A stretch of DNA of 64,000 bases from Shewanella algae. GTDB lineage: Bacteria > Pseudomonadota > Gammaproteobacteria > Enterobacterales > Shewanellaceae. Positions 17,173 through 25,812 of this stretch are shown in pieces. How positions within the stretch are numbered: the first letter of the stretch is position 1; the number at the start of each line of letters is the position of its first letter. The notes under the pieces are model-generated. The model did no database searches. It was not told where the DNA came from and was given only the letters and a program-made list of their open reading frames with translations. The stretch lies in the NCBI RefSeq assembly GCF_009183365.2, contig NZ_CP068230.1, positions 2,447,001 through 2,511,000 on the forward strand. Reading direction: 5' to 3'. The translations under genes and the position numbers were made by a program.

Positions 17173-17778
17173 ATGAAATTCAATCATGAAATAGTTGAGA
17201 AGAATGTCGGCCTGCTGGGTATCTTCACTGTTATTGCCATCAGTATTGGTGGCCTGGTGCAGATCACGCCGCTTATCTTCCAAAAAGATACCACTGAGCC
17301 GGTTGCCGGTCTCAAGCCTTATACAGCCCTGCAGCTGGAAGGCCGTGATATCTATATCCGTGAAGGATGTAACAACTGTCACAGCCAGATGATCCGTCCG
17401 CTGCGTGCTGAAACCGAACGTTACGGTCACTACTCGGTTGCCGGTGAGTCGGTTTGGGATCACCCCTTCCTGTGGGGTTCCAAGCGTACCGGTCCCGACT
17501 TGGCCCGTGTGGGTGGTCGTTACAGTGACAAATGGCATGAAGTTCACCTGATCGATCCCCGTGCCGTTGTTCCTCAGTCCAACATGCCTGCCTTCCCTTG
17601 GCTTGCTGAAAACACTCTTACAGGTGAATACACAGCCAAGAAAATGGAAGTGATGCGTGGTTTTGGTGTGCCATACGAAGATAAAGATATCGAAGGCGCC
17701 CAAAAAGCCGTTGAAGGCAAGACAGAACTGCAGGCGCTGATCGCCTATCTGCAGTCGCTGGGACACGCACTGAAATAA
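17173..17778 (+). CDS. ccoO: cbb3 oxidase subunit II, mono-haem cytochrome c
   Basis: It has 201 aa: an N-terminal membrane anchor (about residues 12-35) and a periplasmic cytochrome c domain with the haem site CNNCHSQ near residue 70. Met ligand candidates lie in the MPAFPWL segment. It passes electrons from CcoP to CcoN. It is 12 bases from ccoN with a ribosome site (AAGGAG) in the gap. Confidence 0.97.
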   Translation: MKFNHEIVEKNVGLLGIFTVIAISIGGLVQITPLIFQKDTTEPVAGLKPYTALQLEGRDIYIREGCNNCHSQMIRPLRAETERYGHYSVAGESVWDHPFLWGSKRTGPDLARVGGRYSDKWHEVHLIDPRAVVPQSNMPAFPWLAENTLTGEYTAKKMEVMRGFGVPYEDKDIEGAQKAVEGKTELQALIAYLQSLGHALK

Positions 17779-17788
17779 GGAGGCAAAT

Positions 17789-17965
17789 ATGGACTACGGC
17801 ACAATGCAAGGGATTATTACGCTGGTTTTGATCCTGGTTTTTGTCGGGATATTTGCTTGGGCATATAGCTCGCGTCGTCAAAAGCAATTCGACGAAGCAG
17901 CTAATCTGGTGTTTTCCGATGAGGAACAACACCAGAATGCGAAGGACTCAGGAGAACACAAATAA
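17789..17965 (+). CDS. ccoQ: cbb3 oxidase subunit CcoQ/FixQ
   Basis: It has 58 aa: one transmembrane helix (about residues 8-26) followed by a basic SSRRQK turn and an acidic tail. It is the small subunit that stabilises the oxidase. The ribosome site is AAGGAGG just upstream. The stop TAA shares its last A with the ccoP ATG (TAATG), so translation is coupled. Confidence 0.93.
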   Translation: MDYGTMQGIITLVLILVFVGIFAWAYSSRRQKQFDEAANLVFSDEEQHQNAKDSGEHK

Positions 17966-18951
17966 TGTTAATGAGTAACTTCTGGAGTATCTGGATCACC
18001 GTACTCAGCTTACTGGTGATCGCAGGATGTTTTATTCTGCTACGGCTCTGCTCCAAAAACACCACGCCGGAGATTAAAGAAGGCGACTTGATGGACCACA
18101 GCTATGATGGTATTCAGGAGATCAACAACCCACTGCCTAAGTGGTGGAGCTATCTCTTTTATATCACCATCGTCTTTGGTCTGCTCTACCTGGTGCTCTA
18201 CCCTGGCCTGGGTAACTACAAAGGCCTGCTTGGCTGGAGCAGTTCCAACCAGAGCATAGGTACCGAAAAAGGCATCAAGGCCGACTCCGCCAAGGCGATT
18301 GCTGACGCAACAGAAGAAGGCCGTTGGGTTCAGTACGATCAGGAAGTGAAGCTGGCCGATGAAAAGTACGGCCCTATCTTCGAAGCTTACAAAGCAACGC
18401 CACTGGCCGAGCTGGTCAAGAACGAAGAAGCCCTGAAAGTCGGTGGCCGTCTGTTCCTGCAGAACTGTGCCCAGTGTCACGGCTCAGCTGGTCGCGGTGG
18501 CAAAGGCTTCCCCAACCTGACCGACGGTGACTGGTTGTACGGCGGCGAGCTGGAAACTATCAAGACCACCATAATGAACGGTCGTCACGGTATGATGCCG
18601 CCTAAAGGTGGTCTGCCTATCGATGACAGCGAAATTGCTGGTCTGGCTGAATACGTAGTGAGCCTGTCCGGTCGTGAACATGATGCCGCGTTGGCCGCCA
18701 AGGGCCAAGGTTCATTTATGAAGGGCTGTTTTGCCTGTCACGGTATGGATGCCAAAGGTAACAAGCTGATGGGCGCCCCTAACCTGACCGACAATGTCTG
18801 GCTTTACGGCGGCAGCCGTGGCGTGATCATGGAATCCATCAAGAACGGCCGCAGTGGCGTTATGCCGGCGTGGAAAGACGTTCTCGGTGAAGAGAAAGTT
18901 CACGTCATAGCCGCTTACGTATATAGCTTGTCACATCAGGCTGAGAAGTAA
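17965..18951 (+). CDS. ccoP: cbb3 oxidase subunit III, di-haem cytochrome c
   Basis: It has 328 aa. Two N-terminal transmembrane helices (about residues 8-27 and 60-80) precede two cytochrome c domains with haem sites CAQCHG (about residue 168) and CFACHG (about residue 255). It receives electrons from soluble cytochromes or the bc1 complex. It is the last of the structural genes, and a terminator follows. Confidence 0.97.
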   Translation: MLMSNFWSIWITVLSLLVIAGCFILLRLCSKNTTPEIKEGDLMDHSYDGIQEINNPLPKWWSYLFYITIVFGLLYLVLYPGLGNYKGLLGWSSSNQSIGTEKGIKADSAKAIADATEEGRWVQYDQEVKLADEKYGPIFEAYKATPLAELVKNEEALKVGGRLFLQNCAQCHGSAGRGGKGFPNLTDGDWLYGGELETIKTTIMNGRHGMMPPKGGLPIDDSEIAGLAEYVVSLSGREHDAALAAKGQGSFMKGCFACHGMDAKGNKLMGAPNLTDNVWLYGGSRGVIMESIKNGRSGVMPAWKDVLGEEKVHVIAAYVYSLSHQAEK

Positions 18952-18967
18952 GTTCGTTTGACTTTTC

Positions 18968-19000
18968 AAAGGCCTCGATAATTTCGGGGCCTTTGTTTTT
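18968..19000 (+). terminator. Terminator or attenuator between ccoP and ccoH
   Basis: AAAGGCCTCG pairs with CGGGGCCTTT, followed by GTTTTT. It separates the abundant structural subunits from the maturation genes. Confidence 0.85.
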
Positions 19001-19055
19001 AAAAAACCACTTTCGCGATAGAATAGCCGCCCAAATAGAATAGTAGGTAAACAGT

Positions 19056-19535
19056 ATGAGCGCTCCACAAGCCTGGTATAAGCAGTTCTGGCCTTGGTTT
19101 CTTATCGTTTTGCCCATGTGCGCCGTTATAGCCAGTTTTGCCACTCTGCGTATTGCCCTCACCAACTCCGATTCCCTGGTTGCCGATGACTACTACAAAA
19201 ACGGCAAGGCAATTAACCAGGACATCCACAAAATTCAATATGCCCGTCAATTGGGAATGCAATTTTCCCTTGAATGGCACAATGGCGAACTTCTGATAAC
19301 CCAGCACGGCGGCCCAGAGTATCTGGCGGCACTGAACCTGGAGTTTTACCACCCTACTCTGGCAGAAAAGGATTTTACCCAAATGCTGACTGCCGATGCC
19401 TCCAAGGTGTATCGCTATATCCCCAATGAGTCGCTAGATGGCGCCTGGGTTGTACGAGTCGAAGGATTTGACCGTAAATGGCGTTTGCAGCAAAGACTGC
19501 AGATAGAAGCGGATAAAACCTACTGGCTCAATTGA
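19056..19535 (+). CDS. ccoH: cbb3 oxidase assembly protein CcoH/FixH
   Basis: It has 159 aa: one N-terminal transmembrane segment (about residues 12-33) and a periplasmic FixH domain containing VADDYYKNGKAINQD, typical of the family. It is needed for stable assembly of the oxidase. The ribosome site is AGGTAA. The ferredoxin-like ccoG gene that often precedes ccoH is absent here. Confidence 0.92.
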   Translation: MSAPQAWYKQFWPWFLIVLPMCAVIASFATLRIALTNSDSLVADDYYKNGKAINQDIHKIQYARQLGMQFSLEWHNGELLITQHGGPEYLAALNLEFYHPTLAEKDFTQMLTADASKVYRYIPNESLDGAWVVRVEGFDRKWRLQQRLQIEADKTYWLN

Positions 19536-19543
19536 GTGCTGTC

Positions 19544-21940
19544 ATGACACATACAGTCTGTTTTCATTGTGGGGAGCCTGTCACCACGGGCATGCAGTTC
19601 AGTACAGTGATTGATGGTCAGGCTCAGCCCATGTGTTGCCTTGGATGTCAGGCGGTGGCTCAGGCCATCATGGATGCCGGGCTGACCAATTACTATAAAT
19701 TTCGCTCCGAACCCGGCAGCAGGCAAAACGCCCTGGTGCCGGATGAGCTCAAAACCTTCAGTGCCTACGACCTTCCCGAAGTGCAACAGGACTTTGTGCA
19801 CGATCAGGGTAATCAAACCTCGGTCTCGCTATCGATTGACGGCATTACCTGTGCCGCCTGCGCCTGGCTCATCGAGCACAAAGTCAAGCAGTTGCCCGGC
19901 ATAGTCTCGGTGCAGGTCAACTCTACCACTCAACGAGCCCTCATCAGTTGGCGCCCGGCCGACATCAAACTGTCTGAAATACTCAATCAAATCGGCCGCA
20001 TCGGCTATCAGGCGGCACCTTACCAGCTGGATGATCAGGAAGTTCAGAGTAAAAAGAACAGCCGTAAGTTTCTGCTGAGGCTTGGCTTGGCGGGCTTTGC
20101 CACCATGCAGGTGATGATGTTCGCCCTGGCGCTGTACGCCGGTTACTTTACCGGGCTTGAGGTGGAATATCGCGACTATTTCCGCTGGGTGAGCATGATG
20201 TTTGCCGCACCAGTGGTGTTCTACTCGGCGCAGCCTTTCTATTTCAGTGCCCTGCGGGCCCTGCTCGCCGGCAGGCTCAATATGGACGTGTCTGTCTCCA
20301 TCGCCATCTGCGGCGCCTATATCGCCAGCTGTATCGCGACAGTGCAAGGCACAGGCGAAGTCTATTTCGAGTCTGTGTCCATGTTTACCTTTTTCCTGCT
20401 GCTTGGGCGCTATTTTGAGCAGGCGGCGCGGCAAAAAGCCTCAGTCAGTTCGAGTAACCTGCATAAGTTGGTGCCCTTGACTGCCCAACGTATCGGGGAT
20501 GATGGCAGCAGCGAAGAGATCCCCGCCAAGCGCTTGCAAATAGGCGATCTGGTGCTTGTGCGCCCAGGGGAAGTGATCCCCGCCGACGGCTTGGTAGAGC
20601 AAGGCCATTCCGCCGTCAACGAGGCCATGCTCACCGGTGAGCAGATGCCACAGAGCAAACTACCGGGAGCTCTGGTTTATGCCGGTACCATCAACCAGGA
20701 TCAACCGCTTAAAGTACGGGTGAACGCCATAGGCCAGGACCAACTGGTGGCAGAGATCATCCGTTTGCAAGAACTGGCCTCCAATAATAAGCCAGCCGTC
20801 GCCATGACGGCCGACAAGCTGTCGCGCTATTTCTCCGGCACCATACTCAGCATCTCAGCCATCACTTATCTGGTATGGCACCAGTTCTCGCCCGAAGACG
20901 CCTTCTGGGTCACTCTATCTGTGTTGGTGGCTACCTGCCCCTGTGCGCTGGCCTTGGCAACCCCGACGGCTGTGACCTGCGCCACTGCGCTGTTCACCCG
21001 CCTGGGGGTGATTACCCGTAAAGCGGGAGTGTTTGAAAAGTTGCCGCAAATTGATGCCGTGGTCTTTGACAAGACAGGTACCCTCACCTGCGGCAATCTG
21101 ACCTTGCTGGAAACCCGCATCACCAAAGGCCGTGAGGCTGAGTATAGCGAGTTGCAGGTGCAACAAGTGGCGGCAGCGCTTGAAGCCGGTTCACTGCACC
21201 CGATAGCTCTGGCCTTTAGCCCTTATGCCGGCGCTCTTGAAGCCAACGAGGTGCATCATCAGGTGGCTCGCGGCATCAGCGGCAAGATCAACGGTCGCGA
21301 CTTTAAGATAGGCAACGCCGAGTTTGTTGGAATCGAGCTCGCCGCCAGTGAACAGCAGCAAGTGTTCCTTGCCGATGAGCAAGGCTTGGTGGCCAGTTTT
21401 ATTTTGCAGGACAGGCTGAGGGAAGACGCCAAGGATACGGTCGAGGCACTCAAGGCAAACAATATCCGTCTGGCGATTGCCAGCGGTGATACCCGGCCCC
21501 ATGTGGAATCCCTGGCTCGGCAAGTGGGCATAGCGGAAGTGCACGCAGACATGAGCCCGGCAGATAAACTCGATTATGTACGCCGTTTGCAACAGCAACA
21601 TAAGGTGGCCATGTTCGGTGATGGCATCAATGATGCCCCCGTGCTTGCCGGTGCCGATCTCTCTATCGCCATGGGCAGTGGCACTGCGCTGGCGAAAAAC
21701 AGTGCCGATCTGATTTTGCTTGGCGATCATCTATGGCGTTTTACCCAAGCCATAGCGGTTGCCCGTAAAGCCAATCGTATCATTCGCCAAAATCTTGCCT
21801 GGGCTTTGGGGTATAACCTTCTTATACTGCCTCTGGCCGTAACAGGCCATGTCGCACCATATATCGCCGCCATCGGCATGTCGGCCAGTTCGCTGATCGT
21901 TGTCAGCAACAGCCTCAGACTTCTCAGGGTTCGCTTATGA
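19544..21940 (+). CDS. ccoI: Copper P1B-type ATPase CcoI/FixI
   Basis: This is a 798-aa heavy-metal ATPase that exports copper to the periplasm for loading into CcoN. Domain order: an N-terminal Cys cluster (CFHCGEPV, MCCLGCQAV), an HMA domain with GITCAACAW, transmembrane helices, an actuator domain with MLTGEQMP, the membrane metal site TCPCALALATP, the phosphorylation site FDKTGTLTCG and the hinge GDGINDAPVL. I prefer the ATG at 19544; a TTG at 19532 overlapping the ccoH stop is possible. The stop overlaps the ccoS start as ATGA. Confidence 0.95.
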   Translation: MTHTVCFHCGEPVTTGMQFSTVIDGQAQPMCCLGCQAVAQAIMDAGLTNYYKFRSEPGSRQNALVPDELKTFSAYDLPEVQQDFVHDQGNQTSVSLSIDGITCAACAWLIEHKVKQLPGIVSVQVNSTTQRALISWRPADIKLSEILNQIGRIGYQAAPYQLDDQEVQSKKNSRKFLLRLGLAGFATMQVMMFALALYAGYFTGLEVEYRDYFRWVSMMFAAPVVFYSAQPFYFSALRALLAGRLNMDVSVSIAICGAYIASCIATVQGTGEVYFESVSMFTFFLLLGRYFEQAARQKASVSSSNLHKLVPLTAQRIGDDGSSEEIPAKRLQIGDLVLVRPGEVIPADGLVEQGHSAVNEAMLTGEQMPQSKLPGALVYAGTINQDQPLKVRVNAIGQDQLVAEIIRLQELASNNKPAVAMTADKLSRYFSGTILSISAITYLVWHQFSPEDAFWVTLSVLVATCPCALALATPTAVTCATALFTRLGVITRKAGVFEKLPQIDAVVFDKTGTLTCGNLTLLETRITKGREAEYSELQVQQVAAALEAGSLHPIALAFSPYAGALEANEVHHQVARGISGKINGRDFKIGNAEFVGIELAASEQQQVFLADEQGLVASFILQDRLREDAKDTVEALKANNIRLAIASGDTRPHVESLARQVGIAEVHADMSPADKLDYVRRLQQQHKVAMFGDGINDAPVLAGADLSIAMGSGTALAKNSADLILLGDHLWRFTQAIAVARKANRIIRQNLAWALGYNLLILPLAVTGHVAPYIAAIGMSASSLIVVSNSLRLLRVRL

Positions 21941-22164
21941 GTATTATCTACGTACTAATCCCCATCGCCATGCTGTTTGTGCTGATTGCTGTTGGTGTCT
22001 TCTTCTGGGCGGTAAAATCGGATCAATTTGACGATCTCGAGCGCCACAGTGTGTCGATTCTGTTTGATGAGGAACCTGTGGACAACAAGGCGCAACAGGA
22101 GCAATCTCAAACGGCTGTAACTGAAGTCACTCAAGCGCCTCAGGATAGAGGCAATGGAATATAA
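21937..22164 (+). CDS. ccoS: cbb3 oxidase maturation protein CcoS
   Basis: It has 75 aa: one transmembrane helix (about residues 5-26) followed by the family motif FFWAVKSDQFDDLE and a long polar Gln-rich tail. It is needed to insert haem and copper into CcoN. It overlaps ccoI by four bases and the next gene by eleven. Confidence 0.93.
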   Translation: MSIIYVLIPIAMLFVLIAVGVFFWAVKSDQFDDLERHSVSILFDEEPVDNKAQQEQSQTAVTEVTQAPQDRGNGI

Positions 22165-22846
22165 CCTCACCGGCGCCTTTTTGGTGGGCCTGATGGGAGC
22201 CGGACACTGCTTTGGTATGTGCGGCGGTTTGGTGGGCGCCTTTTCCAGCCAGCTTCCCGCTGCCCGTCGAGGCCAGAATCCGTTGGCGCAACAACTCTCG
22301 TTTCTGCTTCCCTATAATCTTGGTCGTATTCTCAGTTACAGCCTGGCCGGCGCTTTGGTGGGGGGGTCTGCAGCCGGGCTTGGCATGCTGTTTGATATCG
22401 ATATCTACCTCTTGGTGCTCAGGCTCATTGCCGGTGTGATGATGATCGCCATGGGCCTCTACATTGCCCGCATCTGGGCCGGTTTGGTGCAGATTGAGCG
22501 TCTTGGTCAAGGATTGTGGCGTTTACTTAAGCCATTGTCCCAAAAAGTGTTACCTGTGACTCATCCCGGGCAAGCTTTGGTGGCCGGCATGGTTTGGGGC
22601 TGGCTGCCCTGTGGCCTGGTATACAGTACTCTCACCTGGGCAGTGGCCAGTGGCAGTGCCGGCCAGGGCGCGCTAATCATGCTTTGTTTCGGTTTGGGAA
22701 CATTACCTGCCTTGCTCAGCGCTGGAGTTGCCGCCAAGGCGCTGGCCGACTGGGCTCAAAAGCGCGCCGTACGCTTGATTGCCGGTTTACTCCTGGTTGG
22801 CTTCGGGATCCAAACACTCTATATCGCCTTGGCTCAGCTTGACTAG
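22154..22846 (+). CDS. TauE/SafE-family (DsbD_2) membrane protein of the cco cluster
   Basis: It has 230 aa with six predicted helices. The first carries the paired-Cys signature GHCFGMCGG and a later one carries GWLPCGLVYS. This DsbD-like family (PF13386, often labelled sulfite exporter) is regularly found at the end of ccoGHIS clusters, and a role in copper or thiol handling for oxidase assembly has been proposed. The sulfite label should not be trusted here. It overlaps ccoS by 11 bases. Confidence 0.85.
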   Translation: MEYNLTGAFLVGLMGAGHCFGMCGGLVGAFSSQLPAARRGQNPLAQQLSFLLPYNLGRILSYSLAGALVGGSAAGLGMLFDIDIYLLVLRLIAGVMMIAMGLYIARIWAGLVQIERLGQGLWRLLKPLSQKVLPVTHPGQALVAGMVWGWLPCGLVYSTLTWAVASGSAGQGALIMLCFGLGTLPALLSAGVAAKALADWAQKRAVRLIAGLLLVGFGIQTLYIALAQLD

Positions 22847-22901
22847 CCGGGGTCGGTGAATTGGTTTAACATGGGAAGAGTCGCTTTACTTGAGAAAGAC
22901 T

Positions 22902-23654
22902 ATGACAATAGACAATAACAAGCATCGTCGCCCTGCTGCCGGGGGCTGTACCATTCATTGTCATGATTGCAGCATGGGGACCTTATGTATTCCCTTTACG
23001 CTCAACACCAATGAGTTGGATCAGCTTGACAATATTATCGAGCGCAAGAAACCCATTCAGAAGGGTGAACAGTTGTTCAAGTCCGGAGATCCGCTGAAAT
23101 CTCTGTATGCTATCCGCTCAGGAACGATTAAAAGCTATACCATCACAGAACAGGGCGATGAGCAGATCACCGGCTTCCACCTGGCCGGTGATGTCATAGG
23201 CTTTGACGGTATCCATGCCCAATCACACCAGAGTTTTGCCCAGGCCCTGGAAACCTCTATGGTGTGTGAAATCCCCTTCAATACTTTGGACGAACTCTCC
23301 GGCACCATGCCCAAACTCAGGCAGCAGATCATGCGCCTGATGAGTAATGAAATCATGAGTGACCAAGGGATGATCCTGCTGCTCAGCAAAAAGAATGCCG
23401 AAGAGCGCCTGGCGGCCTTCATCAGTAACCTGGCGGCCCGATTCGGTAGCCGCGGCTTCTCCCCCAGGGAATTTCGCCTCACCATGACCCGTGGTGATAT
23501 AGGCAACTATCTTGGCCTGACGGTGGAAACTATCAGCCGTTTGCTGGGACGGTTCCAAAAGGCCGGACTGATTGAAGTAAAAGGAAAATATATCACTATA
23601 CTGGATCTTGAAGAGCTCGACAGGCTGGCTGGAGCCGCCCGGATAGCAAGATAG
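22902..23654 (+). CDS. etrA: FNR-family oxygen-responsive regulator EtrA
   Basis: It has 250 aa. The [4Fe-4S] ligands match FNR exactly: Cys20, Cys23, Cys29 and Cys122, with IHCHDCSMGTLC at the N-terminus. A cyclic-nucleotide-like beta roll follows, then the dimer helix and a helix-turn-helix with GNYLGLTVETISRLLGR, whose E-SR contacts read TTGAT boxes. EtrA is the Shewanella FNR homologue and influences anaerobic respiration together with CRP. The start is the ATG at 22902; the frame upstream begins with a TTG that adds no family sequence. It follows the oxidase assembly genes and precedes uspE. Confidence 0.96.
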   Translation: MTIDNNKHRRPAAGGCTIHCHDCSMGTLCIPFTLNTNELDQLDNIIERKKPIQKGEQLFKSGDPLKSLYAIRSGTIKSYTITEQGDEQITGFHLAGDVIGFDGIHAQSHQSFAQALETSMVCEIPFNTLDELSGTMPKLRQQIMRLMSNEIMSDQGMILLLSKKNAEERLAAFISNLAARFGSRGFSPREFRLTMTRGDIGNYLGLTVETISRLLGRFQKAGLIEVKGKYITILDLEELDRLAGAARIAR

Positions 23655-23670
23655 CAAGCGATTCAATATA

Positions 23671-23684
23671 TTGATCTCAAGCAA
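23671..23684. promoter_or_regulatory. FNR-like box upstream of uspE
   Basis: TTGATCTCAAGCAA matches TTGAT-N4-ATCAA with one mismatch in the right arm. It lies between etrA and uspE, 60 bases before the uspE start. Confidence 0.5.
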
Positions 23685-23743
23685 TACAAATCACAGCCAA
23701 TATCGCATGATATAGGTATATCCTGCGGAATAAGGAAAAAGCC

Positions 23744-24670
23744 ATGAGGGATTATCAAAAGCTATTGGTCGTAGTCGACCCTACATCGGAAAAACAGCCT
23801 GCCCTTGCCCGCGCGGTGGAACTCGCCACTCGCAGCAAGGCCAAGATCACTGTCTTTCTGTCTATCTTTGATTTCTCCTATGAAATGACCTCTATTCTTT
23901 CCAATCAGGAACGTGAGGCCATGCGTCAGGGGGTTATCAATCAACGTAAAGCCTGGATTGCCGATCTGCTCAAGCCGCATCAGCAAGCCGGACTCGAGAT
24001 GGACAGCGAAGTACTGTGGCATAACCGCCCCTTCGAGAGCATCATCAACTTTGCCATTCAGGGAGAGTACGACCTGATAGTCAAAGGCACCCATGAGCAC
24101 GACAAACTCAAGGCTGTTATTTTCACCCCCACCGACTGGCACTTGTTGCGTAAGGCTCCAGTGCCTGTATTGCTGGTAAAACAGCATGACTGGCCGGTGA
24201 AAGGCAAAATTCTCTGCGCCGTCAACGTTGCCTCTGAAGATGAGGAGCATCAATCCCTGAACGGCAAGATCATTGAACATGCCCAGGAACTGGCGGCCAA
24301 GTTTGATGCCGAGGTGCACCTTGTCAACGGTTATCCCGGAACTCCGGTCAACCTGGCGATTGAATTGCCGGACTTTGATGCCCACACCTACAACGAAACC
24401 ATTCGCATGCAGCATGAGCAGCGGGTCAATTATCTGGCCAACAGTTACGGGGTCGATACCGCCCACTGCCACGTGAAAGAAGGTTTACCTGAGGATGTTA
24501 TCCCTGAGCTGGCGGAGCAACTGGACGCCGAGCTGGTCGTTCTCGGTACTGTGGGTCGTACCGGTTTCTCTGCCGCGCTTATCGGCAACACGGCAGAACA
24601 TGTGATAGATTCGGTCAACTGCGATCTGCTGGCTGTAAAACCCGACGGTTATAAGTCGCCTCTGGCCTGA
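23744..24670 (+). CDS. uspE: Tandem universal stress protein UspE
   Basis: It has 308 aa: two tandem Usp domains, about residues 3-145 and 155-302. The second carries the VLGTVGRTGFSAALIGNTAEHV nucleotide-binding type loop; the first has a poorer version (VKGTHEHDK). UspE acts in stress resistance and in adhesion and motility balance in enterics, where it is also next to fnr. The ribosome site is AAGGAAAAA. Confidence 0.93.
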   Translation: MRDYQKLLVVVDPTSEKQPALARAVELATRSKAKITVFLSIFDFSYEMTSILSNQEREAMRQGVINQRKAWIADLLKPHQQAGLEMDSEVLWHNRPFESIINFAIQGEYDLIVKGTHEHDKLKAVIFTPTDWHLLRKAPVPVLLVKQHDWPVKGKILCAVNVASEDEEHQSLNGKIIEHAQELAAKFDAEVHLVNGYPGTPVNLAIELPDFDAHTYNETIRMQHEQRVNYLANSYGVDTAHCHVKEGLPEDVIPELAEQLDAELVVLGTVGRTGFSAALIGNTAEHVIDSVNCDLLAVKPDGYKSPLA

Positions 24671-24709
24671 GTCGCCCCTTTACCCGACCGACTTTAGCTG
24701 GAATAATAC

Positions 24710-24748
24710 GCGCCCTGAACCATAGTGTTACTGGGCGCTTATTTTTTT
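24710..24748 (+). terminator. Hairpin with T-run ending at the ttcA start codon
   Basis: GCGCCC (24710-24715) pairs with GGGCGC (24733-24738), followed by TTATTTTTTT. It would end uspE transcripts, but the T-run ends directly at the ATG of ttcA at 24749. No promoter fits between them, so it may act as an attenuator. Confidence 0.75.
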
Positions 24749-25711
24749 ATGTCTGAAGTTATGCAAGAGCTGGATAAGAAACAAATCACTCGTCTCAACA
24801 AACTGCAAAAGCGTTTACGCCGCGAAGTCGGCAGTGCCATTGCTGATTACAACATGATTGAAGAAGGCGATCGCGTGATGTGCTGCCTCTCCGGCGGCAA
24901 AGACAGCTATGCCATGCTGGACATTTTGTTGAACCTGCAGCAGCGTGCACCTGTGCAGTTTGAAATTGTCGCCGTCAATCTGGATCAGAAACAGCCCGGC
25001 TTCCCGGAAGAAGTGCTGCCGGCCTATCTGGATAGTTTAGGCGTGGCCTACCATATTCTAGAAAAAGACACTTATTCGATAGTCAAAGATAAGATCCCCG
25101 AAGGCAAGACCACCTGCTCGCTTTGTTCCAGGCTGCGCCGCGGTACCCTTTATGGGTTTGCCCAGCGAATAGGAGCCACCAAGATAGCGCTGGGCCATCA
25201 CAGAGACGACATCATAGAAACCCTGTTCCTCAACATGTTCTATGGTGGCAAGATGAAGGCCATGCCACCCAAGTTGCTATCGGATGATGGTGCCAATATG
25301 GTGATCCGTCCCCTCGCCTATTGCCGAGAAAAAGACATTGCCGAATACGCCAAACTGAAAGCCTTCCCTATCATTCCTTGTAACCTTTGCGGCTCCCAGG
25401 AAAACCTCAAGCGCGCCGAAGTCAAAAATATGCTCAAACTGTGGGACAAACAGTTCCCGGGGCGCATCGAAACCATCTTTACTGCGATGCAAAATACCGC
25501 GCCGTCCCAGGGTGTTGACCGCACAGTGTTTGACTTTTTAGCACTGGAGCGTAATCCGGATGCTCCTGCCAGCGGGGAAGTTGCCGAAGCCGATTTGCCC
25601 GCCTTTGACTTTATGGATGTCAGCAACAGCGGTCATATCGATCTCGACAGTGCTGCCAAACATGCAGATCAAAGCCAGCGTATCGAAGTGGTTGGCATCT
25701 ATCAGCCTTGA
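24749..25711 (+). CDS. ttcA: tRNA 2-thiocytidine(32) synthetase TtcA
   Basis: It has 320 aa. It has the PP-loop motif CCLSGGKDSYAML and two CxxC pairs (CSLCSRLRR about residue 125 and CNLCGS about residue 215) that bind the Fe-S cluster. It thiolates C32 of certain tRNAs. The start is the ATG at 24749 (MSEVMQELDKKQ), as in Shewanella relatives; a GTG at 24725 lies inside the hairpin. The ribosome site is weak, and the codon follows a terminator-like T-run. Confidence 0.94.
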   Translation: MSEVMQELDKKQITRLNKLQKRLRREVGSAIADYNMIEEGDRVMCCLSGGKDSYAMLDILLNLQQRAPVQFEIVAVNLDQKQPGFPEEVLPAYLDSLGVAYHILEKDTYSIVKDKIPEGKTTCSLCSRLRRGTLYGFAQRIGATKIALGHHRDDIIETLFLNMFYGGKMKAMPPKLLSDDGANMVIRPLAYCREKDIAEYAKLKAFPIIPCNLCGSQENLKRAEVKNMLKLWDKQFPGRIETIFTAMQNTAPSQGVDRTVFDFLALERNPDAPASGEVAEADLPAFDFMDVSNSGHIDLDSAAKHADQSQRIEVVGIYQP

Positions 25712-25719
25712 TACAACTC

Positions 25720-25750
25720 TTCCGAACAAGCACTTGGTGCTTGTTCGGAA
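25720..25750. repeat. Perfect 14-bp inverted repeat after ttcA
   Basis: TTCCGAACAAGCAC (25720-25733) and GTGCTTGTTCGGAA (25737-25750) pair around a 3-base loop. No T-run follows on either strand. It lies between the convergent ends of ttcA and the GNAT gene. Confidence 0.7.
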
Positions 25751-25776
25751 ATGCTCTGTTTACTGCCGCTTACTGA

Positions 25777-25812
25777 ATCAAAACTAAAGCCACTATCAAA
25801 ACTAAAGCCACT
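25777..25812. repeat. 18-bp tandem duplication at the GNAT stop codon
   Basis: ATCAAAACTAAAGCCACT occurs twice in a row (25777-25794 and 25795-25812). The second copy contains the last codons and the stop of the acetyltransferase gene; the first copy is 3' untranslated. Confidence 0.85.

Noticed and set aside
16579..17766. 395-codon open frame opposite ccoN/ccoO
   Set aside because: It is antisense to two certain genes, crosses their boundary, and its product is a low-complexity His/Gln/Thr-rich chain typical of shadow frames.
22154..22846. Sulfite exporter function for the TauE/SafE-type gene
   Set aside because: The paired cysteines and position at the end of the cbb3 assembly genes fit the DsbD-like branch tied to copper/thiol handling. 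The sulfite name comes from distant relatives.
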